A stretch of 64,000 bases of DNA from a bacterium (GTDB lineage Bacteria > Vulcanimicrobiota > Vulcanimicrobiia > Vulcanimicrobiales > SCRA01): NCBI GenBank assembly GCA_004298675.1, contig SCRI01000058.1:77081-141080 (forward strand), given 5' to 3'. Numbering within the stretch: position 1 is the first letter of the stretch; each line of letters opens with the position of its first letter. The notes under the pieces were generated by a model. That model was not told where the DNA came from. It made no database searches and worked only from the letters and a program-made list of their open reading frames with translations. Made by a program: the position numbers and the translations under genes. This document shows, piece after piece, positions 47,410 through 55,382 of this stretch.

Positions 47410-47465
47410 ACGGTACCGTTACGCTCGACCTCACCCTCGATGCTCGCGATCCGCGCCCGCTCTAC

Positions 47466-48881
47466 GTGCAGATTGCGGATGGCGTCGTCGAGGCGATAGA
47501 ATCGGGACTGCTCGTGCCCGGCGAGCGCCTGCCGCCGATGCGCCCGTTGGCGGCGCGCTTGAGTTGCGGTCTGGTCACGGTGTCACAAGCCTACGAGCTG
47601 CTGGCGGCACAGGGGCGCATCACGACGCGCGTGGGCCGCGGCTCCTTTGTAGCGGAGCCTGCCAAGGCGGAGGCCGGAGAGTCGCCGTTCATGACACGCT
47701 GGGAGCCGGATCTAGGCCGGCTCGCCATGCGCGGGGAGCGCATGGAGGGTGTGCTGGAGGAGCTTTCGCGCGCGAGCATCCCGGGCGCGATCTCGCTGGC
47801 TACCGGCCACCCCGCCCCCGAGACGTTTCCCCTCTCCGACTTTGGCCGCGCGCTGGCGCGCACGCTAGCGGAAGATCCGCCCGAAGCGATGCAGTACCGG
47901 GCCGCACGCGGCGACGATGACCTCTGCGAGATGCTGGCGGCGGGGCTGCGGACGCGCGGCTGCCGCGTGGCCGCCGACGAGATCATCGTCTGCAGCGGCG
48001 CGCAGCAAGCCGCCGATCTCGTGGCAACCGTGCTGCTGGCGCGCGGGCGCGAAGTCGTAGCCAGTGAGTCTCCAGCCTATGCCGGCACCCTGGGGGTCTT
48101 CGACGCGCGCGCGGTCAGTTACGTTGCCGTCGCCTCCGATCGCGACGGCATCCGCGTCGACGATCTCGACCGCGTGCTCGCGGAGTATCGGCCGCGCCTG
48201 CTCTACGTCAACCCGGTGGCGCAGAATCCCACCGGCGCGATGCTGCTCGAGCGGCGCGCGCGCAGGATCGTCGAGTTGGCCAGGCGTTACGACGTGGTGG
48301 TCTTGGAAGACCAGACGGGGCATGCGCAGGTGTACGAGGGGCGCGCTCCCTCGCCGCTGCTGGCTTACGATACCGACGGGCGCGTGATCGTCATGGAGTC
48401 ACTCTCCAAGACGGTCTTCCCCGCTCTACGCATCGGGTACCTCGCCGCCAAAGGACCCTTGCTCGAGCCGCTGGTGCACGCCAAGATGCGCGCGGATTCC
48501 TTTACTTCCACCCTCACGCAGCGCGCCTTGTGGCGCTTCATGGCCGGCCCGGCGTGGGCGCGCCACCTACGCCACTCGCGTCATCTGTACCGCGCCCGCC
48601 GCGATGCGCTGGTAGAGGCTCTGACCGTGGAGCTGCCGTGGGCGCGGATTGCGCCGCCGGCCGCCGGCCTCACGCTCTGGCTGCCCCTGCCGGCGCGCAT
48701 CTCGACGCGTGCCGCCTTTGAAGCCGCCGCCCGCGAGGGGGTGCTGGTCATGCCTGCGGAGCCGTACTATCCCACGCGGCAGGGCCCCGCGGCGCTGCGT
48801 CTCTCGTTCGGCGACGTGCCGGAGGAGTCACTACGCGAGGGCGCCGCTCGTCTCGGGCGCGCCCTCGGCCGCTTGATGTGA
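47466..48881 (+). CDS. MocR-type GntR/aminotransferase regulator
   Basis: About 471 residues. Residues ~1-65 are a GntR winged helix-turn-helix (LLVPGERLPPMRPLAARLSCGLVTV). Residues ~100-470 are a fold-type I aminotransferase domain with the PLP lysine in MESLSKTVFPALRIGYLA. Such proteins sense amino-acid or vitamin ligands, or sometimes act as aminotransferases. The conserved first strand (LDARDPRPLY) lies upstream of the GTG at 47466, in an open frame without ATG/GTG/TTG, so the real start is probably upstream. It overlaps the next gene's longest reading (GTGA at 48878). Confidence 0.9.
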   Translation: MQIADGVVEAIESGLLVPGERLPPMRPLAARLSCGLVTVSQAYELLAAQGRITTRVGRGSFVAEPAKAEAGESPFMTRWEPDLGRLAMRGERMEGVLEELSRASIPGAISLATGHPAPETFPLSDFGRALARTLAEDPPEAMQYRAARGDDDLCEMLAAGLRTRGCRVAADEIIVCSGAQQAADLVATVLLARGREVVASESPAYAGTLGVFDARAVSYVAVASDRDGIRVDDLDRVLAEYRPRLLYVNPVAQNPTGAMLLERRARRIVELARRYDVVVLEDQTGHAQVYEGRAPSPLLAYDTDGRVIVMESLSKTVFPALRIGYLAAKGPLLEPLVHAKMRADSFTSTLTQRALWRFMAGPAWARHLRHSRHLYRARRDALVEALTVELPWARIAPPAAGLTLWLPLPARISTRAAFEAAAREGVLVMPAEPYYPTRQGPAALRLSFGDVPEESLREGAARLGRALGRLM

Positions 48882-48952
48882 CCGTGCGAACGCCGGCAAG
48901 CGCGGCGTGTGGGGACAAGAGGGGCGCCGCCCTGCCTTGCGAAGAGCGGTTC

Positions 48953-51172
48953 GTGCGCTTCTCGATCCCCCGCGGCGGCATCCTAGCCGTCGCCGCTCTC
49001 ATGTTGCTGGCCGCCGCCCCCCACAAGCCGCGCGTGGCATTCTCCGCCCCCGCGGCGTACCAGCCGGCGGGCCCGCTGGAAGAACCGTTCGCGGCCGTGC
49101 TCCCCAGCGGCCGGGTCCTGCATCCAGCCGGCAGGAGTATCGCGCTGGGCCAGCACCCGTTGGCGCTGGCGTTGGCGCAGCAGGGTACCCTGGCAATCGT
49201 GGCCGGCCGCGCCGCCGCCGGTGCCGCCGGCTTGGCCGTGGTGGACCTCGCGACGCTGCAGACGGTGGTTCAACATGGCGTGGCGCTGCCTGCGGCGGTG
49301 CGGGCGCTGGCGGTGCTGCCGGATCGCGGCGCGGGCGAGCACGAGCTGGTGTTTGCGGCTGTCATCGGACGCGCCGAAGTAGACGTCTTCGACCTTGCTG
49401 CCGACGGTACGCTGCAAGCCGATGCAACGCCCACGATCGCGCTTCCCAATCTGCCACGCGGTGTGGTCTCGCTGGTGACCGCGCCTGCCGGCACGCAGCT
49501 CTACGCCGTGGGTGCGGACGGCGTTCAGACGATCGATGTGGCTACGCGCGCGGCGGTTGGGGCAACGGCTGCAGTGGGCATCGATCCGGTCGGGGCGACC
49601 CGCGCGGGGACGCTGTTAGCGGTTGTGAACGAGGGCGTGCCGGAAGGGCAGCGCGCCTACGATCTCAATGCCTCGTCGATCTCGTTGGTCCAGACCGCGA
49701 CGGGCACGCCCGCGAACGCCGGCCAGATTCCGCTGGACGGCGCACTCGACCCGCTGGTGAAAGTGGGCGGCATTCAGCCTAGCGCGGTGGCGTCGGAGGC
49801 CGACGGCACGCTCTTCGTGGCACTGGCCAACGCCGATCGCGTCGACGTCTTGAGGCGCGCAGGGCGCCCTGCACGCTATCGCCGGGTCGCCGTCATCGAC
49901 CTCAGCCTCTATCGTCATGCCCCCTTTGGAACGGCGCCCGATGCGCTTGCGATCGCGCCGGGCGGGCGGCGGCTCTATGCCGCGTTGGCGGGCATCGACG
50001 CCGTGGCTGTGGTGGACATCGCCGACCCGCGCCATCCCCGGCGTTTGGGCCTGCTCCCGAGCGGCTGGTTTCCGAGTGCTCTGGGGTTCTCGCGTCCCCA
50101 GGGTGAATTGATCGTAGCCAATGCCCTTGGTGACGGGCGTACCGGAACGCTGCAGGCCGTCAATCTCTCGACAGAGGCACTCTCGCCCGCGACGCTGGCG
50201 GCGCTACGCGACGTGCGCGTGGAACGTCCGATCAGCGAGCGCGATCCGGTGGTGCCGCAGGCTCCGGCGCTCGGTAAGAGCCGCTACATCGCTCACGTCG
50301 TCTCCATCGAAATCGATCCATCGACCTTCGATGCGACGCTGGGCGACCTCAGCGAAGCAGCGGGCGATCCCTCATTCGTCGAGCACGGCGCGGCCCAAAC
50401 CCCCAATCTCCATGCGTTGGCGCAGCGCTACGCCGTGGCTGCGAACTTCTATGCCGCCGCTGAGCCGGCGGAGTTGGATGAAGCCGTGGGCCTGGGCGGC
50501 AGGATCACGGTGGCCACGGCCCGGCGCGCGCTCACGCAGGGAACCGCCGGTACGCTCTCGCGCGGCGATGCGCCCCGCTTCGGATATCTCTACAACAATT
50601 TGGCGCGCCATCGCCTGACCTTCCGCGACTACGGCCATGCCGCGTGGCCGGGGCTCCCGGAGGCCGGAGAGGCTGCCGCATACGCCGGCGCGCAGGACGA
50701 TGCGGCACGTGCCGCCGCATTTCTCGCCGACTACCGTGCGCTTGCGCAAAGCGGCCGCGCGCCTGCTTTCGCGGCGGTGGTGCTGAGCGATGCCGGGGCT
50801 TCGGCTCAGGACCGGGCGGTTGGCGCGATCGTAGCAGGACTCTCGCAGGCGCCGCTCTGGAGCTCGACGCTCGTGGTGGTGGCGCCGCGCGGAGCGGCCG
50901 GTCAAGATCACGTGGATCCGCGGCGCAGCTTTGCGCTGCTGATCGGCCCCAACGTCAAGCCTCACTTCGTGGGGCGCCTCCATCTCTCGTCCGCCTCACT
51001 GCTCAAGACCGAAGAGGAGATCCTGGGGCTTCCGGCGCTGTCGCTGGGGGATTTGCTCGCTAGCGACTGTGCCGACTTCTTCACGCCGGCCGCCGCCGAC
51101 GCCACGCCGTTCGTCGCCGTGACCGGCTCGCCGCGCGAAGGGGCCCAGGGCTTGCCGAGAACGTCGCCGTAA
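48953..51172 (+). CDS. secreted YVTN beta-propeller protein with degenerate phosphoesterase domain
   Basis: About 739 residues. Residues 1-30 form a signal peptide (MRFSIPRGGILAVAALMLLAAAP). Residues ~50-400 are YncE/YVTN-like propeller blades. Residues ~405-710 align with the alkaline-phosphatase/phosphoesterase fold (TPNLHALAQRYAVAANFY, then SSASLLKTEEEILGLPALS). The usual acidic and histidine metal ligands after DNFY and in the EDDxQ segment seem replaced (ANFYAAAEPA; APRGAAGQDHVD). The GTG at 48953 gives a sensible signal peptide; a GTG at 48878 would overlap the mocR stop but adds an odd 25-residue leader. Confidence 0.8.
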   Translation: MRFSIPRGGILAVAALMLLAAAPHKPRVAFSAPAAYQPAGPLEEPFAAVLPSGRVLHPAGRSIALGQHPLALALAQQGTLAIVAGRAAAGAAGLAVVDLATLQTVVQHGVALPAAVRALAVLPDRGAGEHELVFAAVIGRAEVDVFDLAADGTLQADATPTIALPNLPRGVVSLVTAPAGTQLYAVGADGVQTIDVATRAAVGATAAVGIDPVGATRAGTLLAVVNEGVPEGQRAYDLNASSISLVQTATGTPANAGQIPLDGALDPLVKVGGIQPSAVASEADGTLFVALANADRVDVLRRAGRPARYRRVAVIDLSLYRHAPFGTAPDALAIAPGGRRLYAALAGIDAVAVVDIADPRHPRRLGLLPSGWFPSALGFSRPQGELIVANALGDGRTGTLQAVNLSTEALSPATLAALRDVRVERPISERDPVVPQAPALGKSRYIAHVVSIEIDPSTFDATLGDLSEAAGDPSFVEHGAAQTPNLHALAQRYAVAANFYAAAEPAELDEAVGLGGRITVATARRALTQGTAGTLSRGDAPRFGYLYNNLARHRLTFRDYGHAAWPGLPEAGEAAAYAGAQDDAARAAAFLADYRALAQSGRAPAFAAVVLSDAGASAQDRAVGAIVAGLSQAPLWSSTLVVVAPRGAAGQDHVDPRRSFALLIGPNVKPHFVGRLHLSSASLLKTEEEILGLPALSLGDLLASDCADFFTPAAADATPFVAVTGSPREGAQGLPRTSP

Positions 51173-51184
51173 AGAGAGACTCTT

Positions 51185-52030
51185 GTGTCTGAGGCAGTGA
51201 TGGAACGTCCAACGACGGATTTTGTGACGCACGAAGCGGGGCGTCTGCAATGCGTGCTCGTGATCCCTCCCGACGCCGGCTTCGAGCGGGTCCGGCCCAT
51301 CAAGGGCGAGGGTCCGCCCATCTCGGCGCGCGCCGCCATCGAGCATCAGGTCTTCGTCCGGACGCTCGAGAGCAATCGCGTCGAGGTCGTAGAGCTGCGC
51401 GCCGCCGCGCACCTGGGTATGGCGACGCTGGTGCGCTCGACGGCCATCATGCTGGCCGGAGGCGCGGTCATCGGGCGTCTGACCGATCCCGAGCGGCGCG
51501 GCGAAGAGGAGGCCGTGCGCGCGCTGCTCGAGCAGCGCGGCATTCCAGTCCTCGGCGCAGTCGAAGGCCCCGGTGCCCTCGACGCGCGGGACGTCGTCCT
51601 GATGGGCGACCGCATCGTCGCGGCCAAGACGCGCGCGACCAACGCCGCGGGGCTCGAGCAGTTGGAGCGCATCGCGCACGAGTCCGGCCTCACGTTGCGC
51701 GAGGTGACGCTGGCGCGAGGGGTCAGCCATCTGGGCGACGTCTTCTCCGTGCTCGACACGCAGCTGGCGGTGGCGGTGCCGGCGTTGGTGCGCGGCGACG
51801 GGCTGGAGGGCGTGGAGATCGTGGCGCTGCCGCGCGAGTCGGCGGGGGCGGCGGATTGTCTGACGCTCGCGCCGCGGCTCGTCGTCATGGATCTGCGCAA
51901 CGCCGCTGCATGCGCCGTGCTCAAGCGCAGGAAGATTGCCGTCGAGGCCATCGATCTCTACGATTTCGGCCGCGCCGGAGCAGGTCCGTCGGCGCTGGCG
52001 TTGCCGTTGAGACGGGCGCCGCTGCGCTGA
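51185..52030 (+). CDS. DDAH/amidinotransferase-superfamily protein, catalytic residues apparently lost
   Basis: A 281-residue protein. The overall pattern (AIMLAGGAVIGRLTDPERRGEEEAVRALL, GPGALDARDVVLMGDRIVAAKTRATNAAG, LGDVFSVLD) resembles dimethylarginine dimethylaminohydrolases and arginine deiminases. The superfamily's Asp/Glu near the start of its first repeat reads RST here. The catalytic-His position before LGD reads TLARGVSH, and the C-terminal nucleophile Cys region reads GAGPSALAL. It may be non-enzymatic or bind a guanidino or amino compound. The last base of its stop codon (TGA, 52028-52030) is the first base of the ABC ATPase start codon (ATG at 52030). Confidence 0.65.
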   Translation: MSEAVMERPTTDFVTHEAGRLQCVLVIPPDAGFERVRPIKGEGPPISARAAIEHQVFVRTLESNRVEVVELRAAAHLGMATLVRSTAIMLAGGAVIGRLTDPERRGEEEAVRALLEQRGIPVLGAVEGPGALDARDVVLMGDRIVAAKTRATNAAGLEQLERIAHESGLTLREVTLARGVSHLGDVFSVLDTQLAVAVPALVRGDGLEGVEIVALPRESAGAADCLTLAPRLVVMDLRNAAACAVLKRRKIAVEAIDLYDFGRAGAGPSALALPLRRAPLR

Positions 52031-52974
52031 TGGCATCCGCGCCGTCTGCGGCGCCGGCAATCGCGGTCCACCAACTCGTCAAGCGCTACGGGGATGCGAG
52101 GGCGGTTGACGGCATCTCGTTCAGCGTCGAGCGCGGTGATTTCTTCGGCTTCCTCGGTCCCAACGGAGCGGGCAAGACGACGACGATCAACGCGATCGTG
52201 GGGTTGGCGCGCATCGATGGCGGGCGTATCGAAATCTTTGGACACGACGTCTCGACGGCGTGGCGGCAGGCTCGCCGCCTGATCGGGTTGGCGCCGCAGG
52301 AGTACAACTTCGACCGCTACCTGCGCGTGCGCGAGATCCTGATGTATCAAGCAGGCTACTATGGTTTGCGCCCACGTGACGTAGCCGCGCGCATCGACGC
52401 GCTGCTGGAGCGCTTCGCTCTGGGCGTGAAGGCCGATGCCTTCGTCTCCCAGCTCTCCGGCGGCATGAAGCGGCGTTTGACCCTGGCGCGCGCGTTGGTG
52501 CACGATCCGCAGATCGTGATCTTGGACGAGCCGACGGCGGGCGTGGACGTGGAGCTGCGGCTGGAGCTCTGGGAGACATTGCGCGCCCTGCGCCGCGAGG
52601 GCAAGACGATCATCCTCACCACCCACTACCTCGAAGAGGCCGAGGCGCTGTGCGAGCGCGTCGGTATCATCGAGAACGGGCGGATGGTAGCCTTGGAGGA
52701 GACCGCGCACCTGCTGCGCAGCCACGCCCGCGACGAGCTGACGATCACGTTGGCTCACCCCGTACAGGAGCCTCCGCCGGTCCTGGCGCATTTCGGGGCG
52801 CGCGTCGATCCCCAGGACGGCGCGCGCCTGCGCTTCGAGCGGCTGGGCCCGCTCGAGCTCAGCGAGGTGCTGGCGCTGCTCGGGCGCGCGGGCATCGACG
52901 TGGAGGCGGTCAACACCGAGCGCGCCACGCTGCAAGACGTTTTCCTCGAGTTGACGGGCAGAGGGGCGCGATGA
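52030..52974 (+). CDS. ABC-2 type exporter ATP-binding protein
   Basis: A 314-residue ATPase with an NBD at residues 10-235: Walker A GPNGAGKTT, Q-loop LAPQEYNFD, signature LSGGMKRRL, Walker B VILDEPTAGVD and the switch LTTHYLEEAEAL. A ~75-residue C-terminal domain follows, as in drug/polysaccharide/antibiotic exporters (DrrA/NodI-like). It starts at ATG 52030, one base inside the preceding gene, and overlaps the permease by 4 nt. The substrate is unknown. Confidence 0.93.
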   Translation: MASAPSAAPAIAVHQLVKRYGDARAVDGISFSVERGDFFGFLGPNGAGKTTTINAIVGLARIDGGRIEIFGHDVSTAWRQARRLIGLAPQEYNFDRYLRVREILMYQAGYYGLRPRDVAARIDALLERFALGVKADAFVSQLSGGMKRRLTLARALVHDPQIVILDEPTAGVDVELRLELWETLRALRREGKTIILTTHYLEEAEALCERVGIIENGRMVALEETAHLLRSHARDELTITLAHPVQEPPPVLAHFGARVDPQDGARLRFERLGPLELSEVLALLGRAGIDVEAVNTERATLQDVFLELTGRGAR

Positions 52975-53732
52975 ATCTCATCGGTCTCTGGACGCTGGTC
53001 AAGCGTGAGATGAAGCGCAGCTTCCAGATCATCAATCAGGTGATCTGGCCGCCCATCATCTCCACGCTGCTCTACGTCTTCGTCTTCGGCTTGGCGCTGG
53101 GCAGCCGCATCAAAGGCATCCAGGGCGTCAGCTACGCGCAGTTTCTGCTGCCGGGCCTGGTGATGATGCAGGTTATCGACGGCGCCTACGGCGAGTCGTC
53201 CAGCTCCATCTTTCAAGCGCGTTTCACCTATGCGATACAGGAGATGCTGATCGCGCCGATGAGTGCGGGCGAGATCGTTTTCGGCTATGTCTTCGGCAGT
53301 GTGCTGCGCACGTTCCTCATCGCCAACGTGATCATGGTGTTGGGGCTCGTGCTGCTGCACACGGTGCCGGCGTCCTGGGGACTCTACGTGTTGGTGCTGC
53401 TGCTGGTAGCCGTGCTCTTCGCCGCGCTTGGGATCATTTTCGGCCTGATGGCGGAGAAGTACGACAACATTGCCGTGCTCACGACCTTCGCGATCACGCC
53501 GCTGGTCTTCGTGGGCGGCGTGTTTACCTCGATCCACCTCTTGCCGCCGGTGGTGGCGCACCTCTCGCTGCTCAATCCGATCTTCTACACGATTGATGCC
53601 TTCCGTTATAGTTATACCGGTCAGTCGGACGTGGGCTTGGCCGTCTCGCTGCCGGTGGTGGCGGCGCTGACGGCGGCGGCCTACGCGATTGCCTACGCCA
53701 TGGTGCGAGCGGGGTACAAGTTGCGGGCATGA
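52971..53732 (+). CDS. ABC-2 type exporter permease
   Basis: A 253-residue membrane protein with six helices. NLIGLWTLVKREMKRSFQIINQVIWPPIIS is the N-terminal membrane entry, and YAQFLLPGLVMMQVIDGAYGESSSS is the ABC-2 signature loop. The late LNPIFYTIDAFRYSYTGQSD is typical of NodJ/DrrB-type exporters. It overlaps the ATPase gene by 4 nt (ATGA) and the oxygenase gene by 4 nt (ATGA), so all three are translationally coupled. Confidence 0.93.
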   Translation: MNLIGLWTLVKREMKRSFQIINQVIWPPIISTLLYVFVFGLALGSRIKGIQGVSYAQFLLPGLVMMQVIDGAYGESSSSIFQARFTYAIQEMLIAPMSAGEIVFGYVFGSVLRTFLIANVIMVLGLVLLHTVPASWGLYVLVLLLVAVLFAALGIIFGLMAEKYDNIAVLTTFAITPLVFVGGVFTSIHLLPPVVAHLSLLNPIFYTIDAFRYSYTGQSDVGLAVSLPVVAALTAAAYAIAYAMVRAGYKLRA

Positions 53733-54481
53733 ACGAGCTGAGCACGGGTACGGACGCGCTCTTCGAGCGTGAGCTCGCAGCCCATCTGCGCGCGCTGACG
53801 TCCAGCAAGATGGAAGAGCTGCGCGCCCAGTTCCGCGCCGAGTCGTGGGTGCTCTTGGGTCGTCTGCTCCCTGAGGCCTGGGAGCAGCGAGTGCGGCGGG
53901 AGGCCTGGGACGTACTCGAGCGGCGCGGGGTGCAGCGCGACATCAGCGTGCCCGAGACGGGCCACTCGCCGCGCCGGCTGCGCAACGTGCGCCAGCGCGA
54001 GATTGCCGCGGAGACCGAGATCCTTCCGCGCCTCTACTACGCCGGCGCCCTGCGTACACTGGTTGCGGAGATTGCGGGCAGTCCCGCGGAGCTCTGCCCC
54101 TTCGCGCCGGAGCGTTTCGTCCTGGCCTCGATGTCGCGCGTGGGTGATACGCACGGCTGGCATTGGGACGACTATGCGTATGCGTTGGTGTATCTCATCG
54201 ATGCCCCGCCGGTGGGCGCGGGGGCGGAGGTGGAGTATCTGCCGGGCGTTGCGTGGGAAAAACAGCAGCCTTGCGTGCAGGAGCACCTCGCCGCGGGGCG
54301 CGTGCGCAAGCGGCGCGTCGAGTCGGGTGAAGCCTATCTGCTGAGGGGCGACACGACGCTGCACCGCGTCGCGCCGCTGGAGCGCGACGCAACGCGCGTG
54401 GTCTGCGCCATGGCCTACGCCCATCCCGACGATCTCACGCGCGCGATCACGCACGAAACCACCGAAGCCTTCTATCGCTAG
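53729..54481 (+). CDS. Fe(II)/2-oxoglutarate oxygenase, HalD/BesD-like
   Basis: A 250-residue double-stranded beta-helix oxygenase. The iron triad is His145, Asp147 (GWHWDDYAY) and distal His212 (TTLHRVAPL); Arg223 probably binds 2-oxoglutarate. The 67-residue distance between first and last His equals that of the lysine halogenase BesD (His137-His204). Here the middle residue is Asp, not the Gly that makes BesD a halogenase, so a hydroxylase is expected if homologous. GAGAEVEYLPG and the LLRGDTTLHRV block fit free-amino-acid oxygenases. It is coupled to the exporter permease by a 4-nt overlap. Confidence 0.82.
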   Translation: MNELSTGTDALFERELAAHLRALTSSKMEELRAQFRAESWVLLGRLLPEAWEQRVRREAWDVLERRGVQRDISVPETGHSPRRLRNVRQREIAAETEILPRLYYAGALRTLVAEIAGSPAELCPFAPERFVLASMSRVGDTHGWHWDDYAYALVYLIDAPPVGAGAEVEYLPGVAWEKQQPCVQEHLAAGRVRKRRVESGEAYLLRGDTTLHRVAPLERDATRVVCAMAYAHPDDLTRAITHETTEAFYR

Positions 54482-54490
54482 AGCTTCGTG

Positions 54491-55321
54491 CTAGACCCCG
54501 GAGAAGAAGGGGTTGTGGCGGCGCTCCTGCGCGATCGTCGTCGGGGGCCCGTGCCCGGGCAGCACCACGCTCTGCTCGTCTAGCGCGAAGAGGCGCATGC
54601 GTACGCTCTTCAAGATGTCGTCGTAGGTGGAGGCGTCGCCGGCGGCCGCGCCCACGCTGCCGGCGAAGAGCGTGTCACCGGTGAAGACGAGATTGCGGAA
54701 GAGATAACAGACGCTGCCGTCGGTGTGCCCGGGCGTGTGCAGCACGCGGATCTCCGCTTCGCCGAAGGGCACGTGCTCGTCGTCCTGCAGCTTCATGGCG
54801 CGGTGCTCGAGCGCTCCGATAGCGAAGGCGTCGTGGCGGTGGATGAGTATCTGCGCGTCGGGGAAGGCACGCGCGACGTCCGCGGTCGCGTCGCAGTGAT
54901 CGGCGTGCTTGTGCGTGATCAGGACGTAGCGCAGGTGAAAGGGGCCGTCGGCAACGGCGCGCAGCAGACGCTCGGGCAAGCCGGCGGGGTCCACCAGAGC
55001 GGCGATACGCGTCTGCTCCAGGAAGAGCAGGTAGCCGTTGCTTGGGTGCGGTGCGTTGATGTGGTGGCGCACGTCGCTGGGTAGCCCGGTGGCAGGGTAC
55101 CAACGCTGGAAGACGGCGTCGGCGAAGCGGCCGGGGTCCAAGCTCAGCGCGCGCGCGATGCGCCGCGCCTGCTCCTCCGTGGGCTGCTCCCGGCCGCCGG
55201 CGACGGCTAGCACCAGCGCGGGCTCCAGCTCCGTCTCGCGCGCCAGGGCCGCGGCATCTTTCCCGGTACCCCGCTGCGCCTTGCGCATGATGTCGGTATA
55301 GTCGTCTTCGAGCGCAAGCAT
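54491..55321 (-). CDS. MBL-fold metallo-hydrolase with N-terminal HTH-like domain
   Basis: A 276-residue protein. Residues ~12-70 look like a Cro/CI-type helix-turn-helix (KDAAALARETELEPALVLAVAGG, ARALSLDPGRF). Residues ~85-270 are a metallo-beta-lactamase fold with the dinuclear zinc motif HKHADH (137-142), VLHTPGHTDGSV and FTGDTLFAGSVG, as in hydroxyacylglutathione hydrolases/persulfide dioxygenases. The ATG at 55321 starts the conserved part; the frame is open further. It is divergent from trxB, 61 bp apart. Confidence 0.85.
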   Translation of the reverse strand: MLALEDDYTDIMRKAQRGTGKDAAALARETELEPALVLAVAGGREQPTEEQARRIARALSLDPGRFADAVFQRWYPATGLPSDVRHHINAPHPSNGYLLFLEQTRIAALVDPAGLPERLLRAVADGPFHLRYVLITHKHADHCDATADVARAFPDAQILIHRHDAFAIGALEHRAMKLQDDEHVPFGEAEIRVLHTPGHTDGSVCYLFRNLVFTGDTLFAGSVGAAAGDASTYDDILKSVRMRLFALDEQSVVLPGHGPPTTIAQERRHNPFFSGV

Positions 55322-55382
55322 GGGGGGCGCTTCGCCCTGGGCGGCAACCGGGACCTGGCTAACCCGGGTTGAAGAGGGCGCC

